Below are positions 6,695-14,436 of a DNA stretch of 22,833 nt, piece after piece. The DNA comes from Candidatus Omnitrophota bacterium (GTDB lineage Bacteria; Hinthialibacterota; Hinthialibacteria; Hinthialibacterales; JAKPRU01): positions 1-22,833 of the forward strand of contig JAKPRU010001128.1 of the NCBI GenBank assembly GCA_029557025.1, in the 5' to 3' direction. How positions within the stretch are numbered: the first letter of the stretch is position 1; each line of letters begins with the position of its first letter. A model generated the notes under the pieces. It did no database searches and was not told the origin of the DNA. It saw only the letters and a program-made list of their open reading frames with translations. The translations under genes and the position numbers were made by a program.

Positions 6695-8590
6695 ATGTCC
6701 CACTCCAGCCCAACCGCACCATGGATTTCCCTGGCGGATTTTGTGCCGCGATGTCTGGAGTTGAACCTGGAATACTTACGTGTCACTGAGCCGGAGTTTG
6801 TGCGGGATATTCCTCGTCTGAAAAACCGCAGAGATATTCTGCTTCAACAGACCGGCGAATACTTCCGGTGCAAGACAGTTCCCGGTGCGGAGCGTTGGAT
6901 TTTCGGGCAATCCGGTGTTGACGCGGAGATCAAACGATACGACCAGGCCCTGTCACGGATTCTGCCGGAATGCCGGAATCTGTTTTTGATGGGGTCGGCG
7001 TTGGGGTATCCGCTGGTTTGGATACGGAGATATTTCCTGGATAATCCCACGCTTCGTGTTGTCCTGTGCGAGCCCGATCCCAGCGTTCTGCTGACCGCAT
7101 TTTGCGTTACGGATCTCCGTGCGTATCTGTCCAGCCCTCGATTTTTCTTATATCTCGGGCCATGGACCCATCACGACCTGGAATGTTTCCTGTCGCGCGC
7201 GGGCCTAACCGCACCGGAACGAACCCGCGTTCTTATCTGCTCCGGTGACCCGCCTGCTCCGAACGTGATGCCTGTCATTGAAAAAATCCCCGAGATGATC
7301 CATTCCGTATTTCAAAAAACGGAGCAGCGGTGGAATCGCGTTGCGCAGAGGCAATCTGAGACGTCTCCCCCAAGATTGGGGGGGACACAGAGGGGGTTGA
7401 ACGATGTTGTCTGTATGACATCCCCTGTGATCCGCAGAATCCTTTTCCTGAATGCCTGGTCGGCGCTTCCGTCCGGGATACATATTCGCGCAATCCGGGA
7501 GGCGTGTGTCCGTATCGGCCTTGAGGTATCGCAGTTCGATGTGACTCGTTTGCTTATGGAACGGGAGCCGGAGGCATATCGGTCCCGCATTGCCGCCGAC
7601 CTGCTGGATCGGATGGAGTCATTTCAGCCGGATGCGCTGGTATCGCTGGGATACAACCGATTGTCGTTTTTTCAGCCGGAGGTTTGTGAGCGCCTGAGAA
7701 TCCCGTTGTTTCAATATGTCACGACGATTCTATATCGCCGACGGGATTTTCTTGATACGGATCGGGTGATTGTGGCGGAGCGGCATCTGATCGAACGCCT
7801 GCAACGGCTTGGGGCACAGGGGCCGATTTTCCGATCCATGGCCTCGGATGATCTTGAACCGCCACAGGGCCTTGGAGAGACCGGCAAAGTTCTATTTGTC
7901 GGTAACAGCCTTGCGCCGGACCCGAACAAGCGCAGACGATTGGAGGAGAAATGGCGGTCTCGACCCGGATTTCTCAATTCCCTGAACGAGATGGCCGAGG
8001 AAATCTCTCATATTGAATCGAAACACAACCTTTACGATATGATGAGAAGTCATTTTCAAGGGATTGACGATGATGAAGAATACGATATTTTCGACTACCT
8101 TCTGTGCGAAGGCTCGGCGCGTCGCCGCATTCGAATCCTGGAGAAACTGATCCCCCTGGGCTTGGAAATCTACGGAGGTGACTGGGATTACACGTTGCCG
8201 GGGGAACATCCGTTGCGGGCCTGCCTGCGCGGTGTTCTGCCCCCGCAACAGGTTCCTGCGATGCACCACGCCGCATCGGTTGTTGTAAACATCCATTCCG
8301 TGGGACATCTCACCGGCCCCAATATGCGATTCTTCAATATCCCCGGTGTGGGAGGTGTTCAGGTTTCGGACGCCGGCCATGAATTCGATCAATACCTTGC
8401 GGATGGAACGGAGACGTTGTTTTTTCACTCGGATGAGGAGTGTGTGGAGAAAGTCCGCCGGTTGCTGGATCATGACGAGGCACGTCAACAGATACGCTGT
8501 ACCGGACGAAACCGGGCGCTTCGAGACCACACATACGACCGCTGGATTACCGATGTGTTCTCGGCTTTCGGATATCGTCTCGCCGATTGA
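6695..8590 (+). CDS. DUF115/Maf-like plus CgeB-like fusion glycosyltransferase
   Basis: A 631-residue protein with two parts. Residues about 70-215 contain LFLMGSALGYPLVW, VVLCEPDPSVLLTAF and FFLYLGPWT. This pattern matches the nucleotide-binding core of DUF115/Maf-type (motility-associated factor) glycosyltransferase-like proteins. Residues about 245-631 are a CgeB-type glycosyltransferase: ILFLNAWSALPSGIHIRAI, VLFVGNSLAPDPNKRRRLEEKW, LEIYGGDWDY, VVVNIHSVGHLTGPNMRFFNIPG and the final HTYDRWITDVF. The junction (residues 224-236) is encoded by a palindromic repeat, and Met241 just after it could be the ancestral start of the second half. The ATG at 6695 is chosen because in-frame codons further upstream lie inside the divergent gene; its ribosome site is poor. 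A role in protein or surface glycosylation is inferred. Confidence 0.85.
   Translation: MSHSSPTAPWISLADFVPRCLELNLEYLRVTEPEFVRDIPRLKNRRDILLQQTGEYFRCKTVPGAERWIFGQSGVDAEIKRYDQALSRILPECRNLFLMGSALGYPLVWIRRYFLDNPTLRVVLCEPDPSVLLTAFCVTDLRAYLSSPRFFLYLGPWTHHDLECFLSRAGLTAPERTRVLICSGDPPAPNVMPVIEKIPEMIHSVFQKTEQRWNRVAQRQSETSPPRLGGTQRGLNDVVCMTSPVIRRILFLNAWSALPSGIHIRAIREACVRIGLEVSQFDVTRLLMEREPEAYRSRIAADLLDRMESFQPDALVSLGYNRLSFFQPEVCERLRIPLFQYVTTILYRRRDFLDTDRVIVAERHLIERLQRLGAQGPIFRSMASDDLEPPQGLGETGKVLFVGNSLAPDPNKRRRLEEKWRSRPGFLNSLNEMAEEISHIESKHNLYDMMRSHFQGIDDDEEYDIFDYLLCEGSARRRIRILEKLIPLGLEIYGGDWDYTLPGEHPLRACLRGVLPPQQVPAMHHAASVVVNIHSVGHLTGPNMRFFNIPGVGGVQVSDAGHEFDQYLADGTETLFFHSDEECVEKVRRLLDHDEARQQIRCTGRNRALRDHTYDRWITDVFSAFGYRLAD
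7364..7400. repeat. Palindromic repeat inside a coding region
   Basis: TCTCCCCCAAGATTGGGGGG followed by GACACAGAGGGGGTTGA. The core TCCCCCAA-GA-TTGGGGGG is a strong hairpin. In frame it reads SPPRLGGTQRGLN, a peptide typical of translated dispersed intergenic repeats. It sits at the boundary between the two domains of the fusion glycosyltransferase and keeps the frame open. Confidence 0.6.
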
Positions 8591-8662
8591 CTTTCACGGA
8601 GATCAGGCCGGCAGCGGTTATCCGGGGTATTTTTACAAATAAGTTCTCATGGAGGTTTTTCA

Positions 8663-9415
8663 ATGGCGGAATTAGAGCATGGAACAGCGTACGGGAAAGA
8701 AATCATCGAGCGGATTTATGATGCCCGCATGATTCGAACCTGGTATCGCGATAAACCCGAAGGGTGGCAGCTGATTTCCGGCCTGTGGAGTCCGTTGTAT
8801 ATTCAACTTCGCGCGCTGACCGCGCATCCTGATATTCTGCGTCTGATCGGCCAGCGAATGTCGGAGATGATTCGGTTCCGTATCCCGGAGGCTACGCAGC
8901 TTGTCGGAGTGGCGTTTGCGGGAATCCCTATTGCCGTGGCGACTTCTCTGATGGGGGATTTTCCCAGCGCGATGACGCGGAAACTCCCCGGTGTCCGCTC
9001 GCTTTCGGATCTGGATAGAGCCGTTGCTGAATACGGTGAACATGCCTTGGTCGAAGGGGAACTGAAATCCGGGGATCGATTAGTCATTGTTGATGATCTC
9101 GTGTCGGGATTCGACTCCAAGTTGATTGCGGCGGCACAGGTCACTCGTGAGGTTGAGCGCCGGGCGCTTGACAATGTAACGGCGAATCATGTCGCGGTAG
9201 TCTTTGACCGGGAACAGGGTGCGCAGCAGGCGGCGGAACAGTCGGGAATGCACCTTCACGCGCTCATCCGCTTTCGTTCCGAGGGGCTGGAGTGGCTTAA
9301 GGACCGCATGTCCCCGCGAGAACACGAGGTGATCCGAAGTTACCTGGAGAATCCGCAAGCCTTTCAGAGCAGGGACGTTCAAAAAACCCTGATCCGGGAG
9401 GCACAGTCTGCCTGA
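8663..9415 (+). CDS. Orotate phosphoribosyltransferase-like protein
   Basis: A 250-residue type I phosphoribosyltransferase resembling PyrE, which makes orotidine 5'-monophosphate from orotate and PRPP. The N-terminus (FSGLWSPLY-like ISGLWSPLYIQLR, 38-50) corresponds to the OPRT FTLkSGxxSPxYid region. VGVAFAGIPIAVATS (81-95), MTRK (104-107) and VEGELKSGDRLVIVDDLVSG (130-149) follow the OPRT order. FDREQGAQQAAEQSGMHLHAL (181-201) matches the OPRT vvDRxqGgxexl region. The PRPP loop reads VIVDDLVSGFDSK, so the usual TTG(G/K)S is replaced by VSGFDS. GGAGG lies 7 nt before the ATG. It is 72 bp downstream of the glycosyltransferase gene. It could be a true PyrE or a paralogue acting on another base; moderately sure of family, less of substrate. 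Confidence 0.82.
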   Translation: MAELEHGTAYGKEIIERIYDARMIRTWYRDKPEGWQLISGLWSPLYIQLRALTAHPDILRLIGQRMSEMIRFRIPEATQLVGVAFAGIPIAVATSLMGDFPSAMTRKLPGVRSLSDLDRAVAEYGEHALVEGELKSGDRLVIVDDLVSGFDSKLIAAAQVTREVERRALDNVTANHVAVVFDREQGAQQAAEQSGMHLHALIRFRSEGLEWLKDRMSPREHEVIRSYLENPQAFQSRDVQKTLIREAQSA

Positions 9416-9473
9416 GCGCCGCCGTCTGCTTTGCTGTAATGACGGAAGCAGAGACAACTCATGAATTGCGCTT

Positions 9474-9740
9474 TCAACCTGTGGCTCTCTCTTCGGGAGA
9501 TGATTGAAGTGAGAGGAAATCGGAATTGGAGGCTGATTCCGGTACGATTCTGTGCCGGCCCAAATTCGCCATGAACTTTCGTAACCGGATCGTCAGCCGG
9601 CTGCGGTCGTCTCCGTGCGCCCGCAAGGTCGTGTCGATCGCGTGCAGCCGAGAATACGCCAGGACACACACAAACAGGTGGGCCTCGGCGCGGCAGGCCG
9701 AATGATGCCGCACCGGACGAAGTACGCATGTTTCTTGCGA
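9474..9740 (-). pseudogene. Transposase C-terminal remnant (IS4/IS1634-like)
   Basis: Read on the minus strand, this stretch encodes VLRPVRHHSACRAEAHLFVC, then VLAYSRLHAID and LRAHGDDRSRLTIRLRKFMA, ending at a stop at 9474. The pattern (L-RPVYH..E.RVxAHIFVCFLAYxLxxAIE) is the C-terminal catalytic-Glu block of IS4/IS1634-family DDE transposases; here the Glu would be in CRAEAH. No upstream catalytic Asp region, start codon or terminal inverted repeat is visible, so only a decayed tail remains. The rest of the gap (9416-9473 and 9741-9917) shows no gene; a pilin promoter begins at 9918. Confidence 0.6.
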
Positions 9741-9917
9741 ATCCGTGTTTTTATCTTTTCCCTGAAAAACATATCGGCATTGTATAAATGGAATCCATCC
9801 CATTATCGAGTCTATCCCCAGTCTCTGATCGGCACTATCTCCCCGATATGAACTCCTATATCCGGTGTCCGCAGCCTTTTCCCAAGCCGAACCGAGATCA
9901 ATTTGGGCTAAGATAAA

Positions 9918-9947
9918 TTGACGTTCTTGCCGAATTGTCACTATACT
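9918..9947 (+). promoter_or_regulatory. Sigma-70-type promoter of the pseudopilin gene
   Basis: TTGACG (9918-9923), an 18-bp spacer and TATACT (9942-9947). Transcription would start near 9954, giving a leader of about 80 nt before the ATG at 10036. Confidence 0.6.
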
Positions 9948-10035
9948 TATTTTAGAGGGATTGTAATCGCAAGACCCTCGGAATCCATATTGCGAGAAAC
10001 CGACGCCGCCCGGCGAATCCGGCTGGAGAACCTGA

Positions 10036-10836
10036 ATGAAAAGACTTGATGCGTTTACACTTGTAGAACTTCTTGTTGTGGTTGCGATTATCGGGATTCT
10101 GGCGGCCATTGTCACCCCGAACGTCATTACGCAGATCGACCGGGCGAAGTTCAGCAAGACGGCAGCATTGATCCAAAGCCTTGAGGTAGCCCTGGAAACC
10201 TATAAATTCGATTACAAGCAATACCCGCCGGGGATGTACAATGTGCCCGCCGCCAAGGCGATCTCGCCCTCCGAGTTTTACAAAATTATCGCGGAGCGGG
10301 CCAAGTCGCCGATCTCGATTCAGGGCAAGGATCTGGCGGTATTTGAAAACGGGCAGCCGTTTTGGGCCTCCCCAACCAACCCGGACACACCGGGACCGGT
10401 GGTCAGTATTCTCAGCCAGGCTGGTGTTCCCTCGTTCGTGCTTACCGCATCGACAGATTCAAACAACGACAGACCCCAGGCAATCGTGGATGCGTGGGGC
10501 AGCCCGATTTATTATGTCTCCAGCCAAGTGTACTGCCCGAACCGGAATTGCCTTGACCCGCAAATGGCCCGGCGGTACTCGGACATGCCGATCGCCTATG
10601 ACCAGAGCGGAACATCGGGGAATACACGCGGTACGCCAAAGAATCCCAACACTTTTCAGCTGATCTCGTTCGGTCCGGATCGCAGCACCAATCTGGTCAG
10701 TTCTGCCGGGGGAATCGGGAGCAATATCTGGGACGACAAACGAGATAACGACCTGGACGATCTCATTGACCGGGCGGACAACGCCAACACAACGGACAAT
10801 AATACGCCACCGGAAGACGACATAGCGAATTTCTGA
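10036..10836 (+). CDS. Long type II secretion G-like pseudopilin
   Basis: A 266-residue prepilin-type protein. The leader is only six residues, MKRLDA, followed by FTLVELLVVVAIIGILAAIV, the hydrophobic helix with the invariant Glu at position 5 of the mature protein. Cleavage would be after Ala rather than the usual Gly. The region after the helix (KTAALIQSLEVALETYKFDYKQYPP) is GspG-like. DAWGSPIYYVS and FQLISFGPDRS (around 212-222) are also typical of the GspG/major pseudopilin fold. The protein is nearly twice the usual GspG length (about 140), with a large middle insert and an Asp/Asn-rich C-terminus (IWDDKRDNDLDDLIDRADN). GGAG lies 9 nt before the ATG. It stands alone, without other secretion genes nearby. 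Confidence 0.88.
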   Translation: MKRLDAFTLVELLVVVAIIGILAAIVTPNVITQIDRAKFSKTAALIQSLEVALETYKFDYKQYPPGMYNVPAAKAISPSEFYKIIAERAKSPISIQGKDLAVFENGQPFWASPTNPDTPGPVVSILSQAGVPSFVLTASTDSNNDRPQAIVDAWGSPIYYVSSQVYCPNRNCLDPQMARRYSDMPIAYDQSGTSGNTRGTPKNPNTFQLISFGPDRSTNLVSSAGGIGSNIWDDKRDNDLDDLIDRADNANTTDNNTPPEDDIANF

Positions 10837-10847
10837 AAAGCCTGTTG

Positions 10848-10925
10848 GGTGTGCCATGGCAGGTCAGGCGCCTCTGCCTGACGACCGGCGACAGGCGCAG
10901 AGGCCTGTCCTACTGGGTCGGGCAA
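10848..10925. repeat. Double palindromic repeat after the pseudopilin gene
   Basis: Two perfect 7-bp hairpins lie side by side: GTCAGGC-GCCTCT-GCCTGAC (10863-10882) and GACAGGC-GCAGAG-GCCTGTC (10890-10909). They are also largely complementary to each other (GCCTCTGCCTG with CAGGCGCAGAGGC). The second hairpin recurs at 19710-19729 with a different loop. It may also act as a transcript end for the pseudopilin gene, but there is no T-tract. Confidence 0.6.
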
Positions 10926-11069
10926 TCATTCCGGTAAGTCTGTCACAATAAATCCCCTATCCAACACATTCGCGCCTCGACGCGAAAACCTTGGGAGCAA
11001 TCGACTTCCGGGCCGGAATAGGTTAAACATGTCTGTTTTCGAAAGCGATCCGAATGGAGGCATGACACA

Positions 11070-12428
11070 ATGATCGAGACAAAACCTGGTACAAGACCTT
11101 CGCTTTCAAGAAAAGTGACCCGGCGTCGGTTCCTGCAAACAACCGCCCAGGCTGGGGCAATCTTGATGGCACCCACCATTATCCCGGAGAAGGCCCTCGG
11201 CTTGGGCGGAGCCATCCCGCCCAGTGAGAAGATCATCCTGGGGGGCATCGGCATCGGAGGCCGTGGCTCATTTGTCCTGCGTCGAATGCTGAATGAGCCG
11301 GATGTGCAATTCGTGGCGATCTGCGACGCGCAGAAATCGCAACGGGAGAACATCAAGGCTTTGGCGGATCAGCACCACGGCAACACGGACTGCAAAATGT
11401 ATCCCGACATCCGCGAATTCCTGGCCGAACGGACGGACATTGATGCGGTTCTGATTACCACGGGGGATCGCTGGCACGCCTCGGCATCCATCATGGCAAT
11501 GCGGGCGGGCAAGGATGTCTATTCCGAAAAACCCTCATCCATGACCATCCAGGAAGGCCAGGTTGTGGTAGAAACGGCCCGGAGATTCGGGCGAGTTTAC
11601 CAAACCGGAACACAGCGACTGAGTGAGGACAATTTTGTTTTTGCGAACGAGCTGGTTCGCTTGGGCCTTCTGGGCAACGTGCATACGGTTCGAGCGCACA
11701 TTGCGCCGTGGGATGCAGCCGAAATGAGCCACGAATGGCTTCCGGCGGAACCGGAACCACCGAAAGAGGAAGTAGACTGGGATGCCTGGCTCGGCCCGTG
11801 CCCCTGGCGGCCGTTCAACCGGAAATACATTCGGGGCGGCTGGCGGGGATATTACGATTTTCACACGAGCTGCATTGGGGAGTGGGGTGCGCACACCTTC
11901 GCCCAATGCCAGGTGGCCATCGGAGCCGGTGAAACCACAGCCATTGAATACGAATATGTCAACAATGACAGCGGGGACGGCATGGTGACCGTCTTCCCGA
12001 ACGGGATCAAAATGGTCCTGAATCGGGACATGGACGGCAAGTTCTGGCGCGGGTCCTGCGGTGTGCGCTATGAGGGGACCGAGGGCTGGGTTGCTACGGC
12101 GGACGGCTACGAGCAGCCGGATGTCGAGCCGATCTCACTGCTCGCCGAGTACGACAAAATAGTCGGCGATTATGTGGCTCGAACTCAGCGGAAAGTTGAC
12201 GGCCCGATGCGTCATGTCCGCAACTTCTTCGACTGTGTGAAATCCCGTCAGCTGACTGTCGCGAATCCGGTGGTGATGCACCGATCTATGAGCACGGTCC
12301 ATGCCGCCAACATCTGCATGTGGCTGAAACGGAATATGAAGTATGACGTGGTGAAAGAAGAATTCATCAACGATCCCGAAGCCAACCGACTGCGCTCACG
12401 CGCTCAGCGAGAACCCTGGATCATCTGA
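11070..12428 (+). CDS. Tat-exported Gfo/Idh/MocA family oxidoreductase
   Basis: A 452-residue NAD(P)-dependent sugar oxidoreductase. A Tat signal is present: TRRRFLQ (17-23) with the twin arginines at 18-19, a hydrophobic stretch GAILMAPTIIP, and a likely cut before the mature domain. The Rossmann motif is GGIGIGGRGS (58-67), VAICDA (82-87) ends the second strand, and EKP (153-155) carries the family's catalytic Lys. The C-terminal half has DFHTSCIGEWGAHTFAQCQ, equivalent to the GGxxxDxGxHxxD block but with Trp and Cys changes. The C-terminus WLKRNMKYD...EANRLRSRAQREPW matches planctomycete-type members. GGAGG lies 9 nt before the ATG. It is 31 bp upstream of a secreted HEAT-repeat protein gene, the usual pairing for extracytoplasmic sugar metabolism. 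The substrate is unknown. Confidence 0.93.
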   Translation: MIETKPGTRPSLSRKVTRRRFLQTTAQAGAILMAPTIIPEKALGLGGAIPPSEKIILGGIGIGGRGSFVLRRMLNEPDVQFVAICDAQKSQRENIKALADQHHGNTDCKMYPDIREFLAERTDIDAVLITTGDRWHASASIMAMRAGKDVYSEKPSSMTIQEGQVVVETARRFGRVYQTGTQRLSEDNFVFANELVRLGLLGNVHTVRAHIAPWDAAEMSHEWLPAEPEPPKEEVDWDAWLGPCPWRPFNRKYIRGGWRGYYDFHTSCIGEWGAHTFAQCQVAIGAGETTAIEYEYVNNDSGDGMVTVFPNGIKMVLNRDMDGKFWRGSCGVRYEGTEGWVATADGYEQPDVEPISLLAEYDKIVGDYVARTQRKVDGPMRHVRNFFDCVKSRQLTVANPVVMHRSMSTVHAANICMWLKRNMKYDVVKEEFINDPEANRLRSRAQREPWII

Positions 12429-12459
12429 GGATCCGCCAACCCCGGAAGGAGAATTCGTG

Positions 12460-14214
12460 ATGTTCAAGATAAAACTCAATTCCACCCTGACCGTGCTGTT
12501 TTTGTTTGTCGGCATGGCATTATCGCTCGTGCAGGATGTCGTATTCGCCGATTATCGACCGGAGGCGGACCTGCTTGCCGTTCTCAAATCCAGTGCATCG
12601 CTCAAGGAAAAGATGGACGCCTGCCGCGAGCTGGCGGTTACCGGCTCCAGTGAGTCGGTTTCCACACTGGTTCCGCTTTTGGGCGATGAACAACTCTCTC
12701 ACAGCGCGCGGTATGCGTTGGAAACCATTCAGGACCCATCGGTGGATGGCGCCCTGCGTGATGCGCTCGGCAAAGTCAATGGTCGACTGCTGGTGGGAGT
12801 GATTGGAAGTATCGGAATGCGTCGGGACGCCAAAGCGGTGAAACCGCTGGCCGCGTTCCTTAAGAATGAAGACGACGAGATTGCGCGGATTGCGGCGCGG
12901 TCTCTGGGGAAGATCGGAACGCCGGAAGCCGCGAAGGCCATTCAGAGCGCACTCGCGGATGTATCCGAGGCCAACCGGCTTGCATTCTGCGAAGGACTCC
13001 TGCATTGCGCCGAGATGATGGCTGCCGACGGAAAGGAAGATGCGGCTTTGAAGATTTATGATCGGATTCGCGAATTTGACGAACCGCACCAAGTGCGTAC
13101 GGCGGGACTGCGTGGGAGTGTTTTGCTGCGCGGCAAGAAGGGCCTGCCGATTCTGCTGGAAGCCGTTCGGAGCGATCATTTTGGCTTGGTCCAAGCTGCC
13201 GCACGCACCGCCCTGGAAATGGAAGGCACTGAAGTCACTAAGGCGCTGGCAGCGGACCTGGAGAAACTCCCCGCCAAGAATCAGATCATTGTTATTCAGA
13301 CATTAGCCAGGCGGTCCGAGCCTGCGGCCCTGCCGGCGCTGTTCAAAGCCTCCAAGAGCGGGCAGAAATCCGTGCGCCTGGCGGCCATTCGCTCATTGCC
13401 GGGATTTGAGGATGTGTCCGCCATGCCGGTCCTGAAGGACCTGCTGAAGGATTCTGACCGGGAAATCGCAGAAGCGGCCCTCGCAGGTCTGGGCGCACTT
13501 CCGGGCGAAGAAGTGGATAAAACCGTCATTGCCATGGTCAATCAGTCGGACTCGGCGACCCGGTGCATGGGGATTCAGTTGATCGGTCGCCGCCGGATGC
13601 TGGATCAGATGCCGACTCTTTTGAAAACCGCCGAGGATAAAGATCAGGCGGTTCGGATTGAGAGTCTGAAAGTCCTTCATTCATTTGGAGGCGAGGAGGC
13701 GCTCAAGACTGTGTGCACCGCAATCTCCGATCCCGACAAAAAAATCAGCAGCACAGCTGTTTCCCTTCTCTCAGAATGGGCAACGGTGGATGCGATACCG
13801 GAATTGTGGCAGCTGGCGAAGACTTCCACTGATGCGGAGTCGAAGGCTCTGGCGTTGCGGGGTCTGATTCGTTTGATCCCTCAACAGGAGATCACTCCGG
13901 AGGCCAAATCGGCATCCCTGAAAGAGGCCATCGAACTGGCTTCCGGCAACGACGAAAAGAGACTCGGAATGGCCGCCCTGAAGGCTCTTCCGTCAATAGA
14001 CAACCTGACATACGTCGCTTCTTTTCTGACGAATGCGGACCTGAAAGAGGATGCCTGCGCTGCATCGGTTGCGATCGGCGAGAAAGTGATCCAGACCGAT
14101 CCGGCAAAAGTAGTCGATATCATGGGAAAAGTCCTGAAATCGACAACGACGGAAGACCTTGTCAAGCGCGCCAAAGCCCTGGTGGATAGCCAAGCCAAGA
14201 CATCCGAAAGGTAA
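12460..14214 (+). CDS. Secreted HEAT-repeat protein
   Basis: About 584 residues. The N-terminus MFKIKLNSTLTVLFLFVGMA ends in a probable cut after DVVFA, a Sec signal peptide. The rest is a solenoid of roughly 30-35-residue helical repeats, such as LVPLLGDEQLSHSARYALE, VKPLAAFLKNEDDEIARIA and AMPVLKDLLKDSDREIAEA. Each has the HEAT pattern of a helix, a D/N turn and a second A-rich helix with a conserved Arg/Asp. There is no catalytic domain, so it probably acts as a binding scaffold outside the cytoplasm. AAGGAG precedes an in-frame GTG (12457) and the ATG chosen here (12460); either could start. The gap to the upstream oxidoreductase gene is 31 bp, consistent with one operon. Related planctomycete-type proteins often carry an extra DUF1080 hydrolase domain, which is absent here. 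Confidence 0.9.
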   Translation: MFKIKLNSTLTVLFLFVGMALSLVQDVVFADYRPEADLLAVLKSSASLKEKMDACRELAVTGSSESVSTLVPLLGDEQLSHSARYALETIQDPSVDGALRDALGKVNGRLLVGVIGSIGMRRDAKAVKPLAAFLKNEDDEIARIAARSLGKIGTPEAAKAIQSALADVSEANRLAFCEGLLHCAEMMAADGKEDAALKIYDRIREFDEPHQVRTAGLRGSVLLRGKKGLPILLEAVRSDHFGLVQAAARTALEMEGTEVTKALAADLEKLPAKNQIIVIQTLARRSEPAALPALFKASKSGQKSVRLAAIRSLPGFEDVSAMPVLKDLLKDSDREIAEAALAGLGALPGEEVDKTVIAMVNQSDSATRCMGIQLIGRRRMLDQMPTLLKTAEDKDQAVRIESLKVLHSFGGEEALKTVCTAISDPDKKISSTAVSLLSEWATVDAIPELWQLAKTSTDAESKALALRGLIRLIPQQEITPEAKSASLKEAIELASGNDEKRLGMAALKALPSIDNLTYVASFLTNADLKEDACAASVAIGEKVIQTDPAKVVDIMGKVLKSTTTEDLVKRAKALVDSQAKTSER

Positions 14215-14328
14215 GTTCGAGACATCCATGGAAAAGACGCGGTCGGGTGGACCATGCGGAGTATGTCGGAGAGAAAGTTGTCTCCGGGAAACTTTTTGAA
14301 AAAAATTCAAAAAAATTGATTGGGGGTC

Positions 14329-14357
14329 TTGACCGCGTTCAGTTGATTCGGTATATT
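14329..14357 (+). promoter_or_regulatory. Strong sigma-70-type promoter in the intergenic region
   Basis: TTGACC (14329-14334), exactly 17 bp, then TATATT (14352-14357). Transcription is expected near A14364, directly upstream of a hairpin with a T-tract. Confidence 0.65.
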
Positions 14358-14363
14358 ACAGTT

Positions 14364-14435
14364 ACTCCCCTTCCCGCGCCCGGTGGTGTTACCCGCTTCC
14401 AACCCTCCTCCACCGGGTCGCGGGTTCTTTTTTTT
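14364..14435 (+). ncRNA. Candidate small RNA with anti-Shine-Dalgarno loop
   Basis: The segment begins 7 nt after a near-consensus promoter and ends in a T-tract, giving a transcript of about 70 nt. The 5' part is C-rich and unpaired (ACTCCCCTTCC). It is followed by a 14-bp stem with one bulged T (14373-14386 with 14410-14424). The 23-nt loop contains AACCCTCCT; with the adjoining stem base this gives CCTCC, complementary to Shine-Dalgarno sequences. C-rich loops of this sort are known in several bacterial sRNAs that block ribosome sites. No conserved RNA family is recognised. It could also be a transcription attenuator for downstream genes, or the relic of a leader, but no gene begins within 300 bp. 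Confidence 0.5.
14373..14435 (+). terminator. Intrinsic terminator of the candidate small RNA
   Basis: The stem CCCGCGCCCGGTGG pairs with CCACCGGGtCGCGGG (one bulged T) and is followed by TTCTTTTTTTT at 14425-14435. It also could end transcription from the HEAT-repeat operon 160 bp upstream. Confidence 0.75.
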
Positions 14436-14436
14436 C

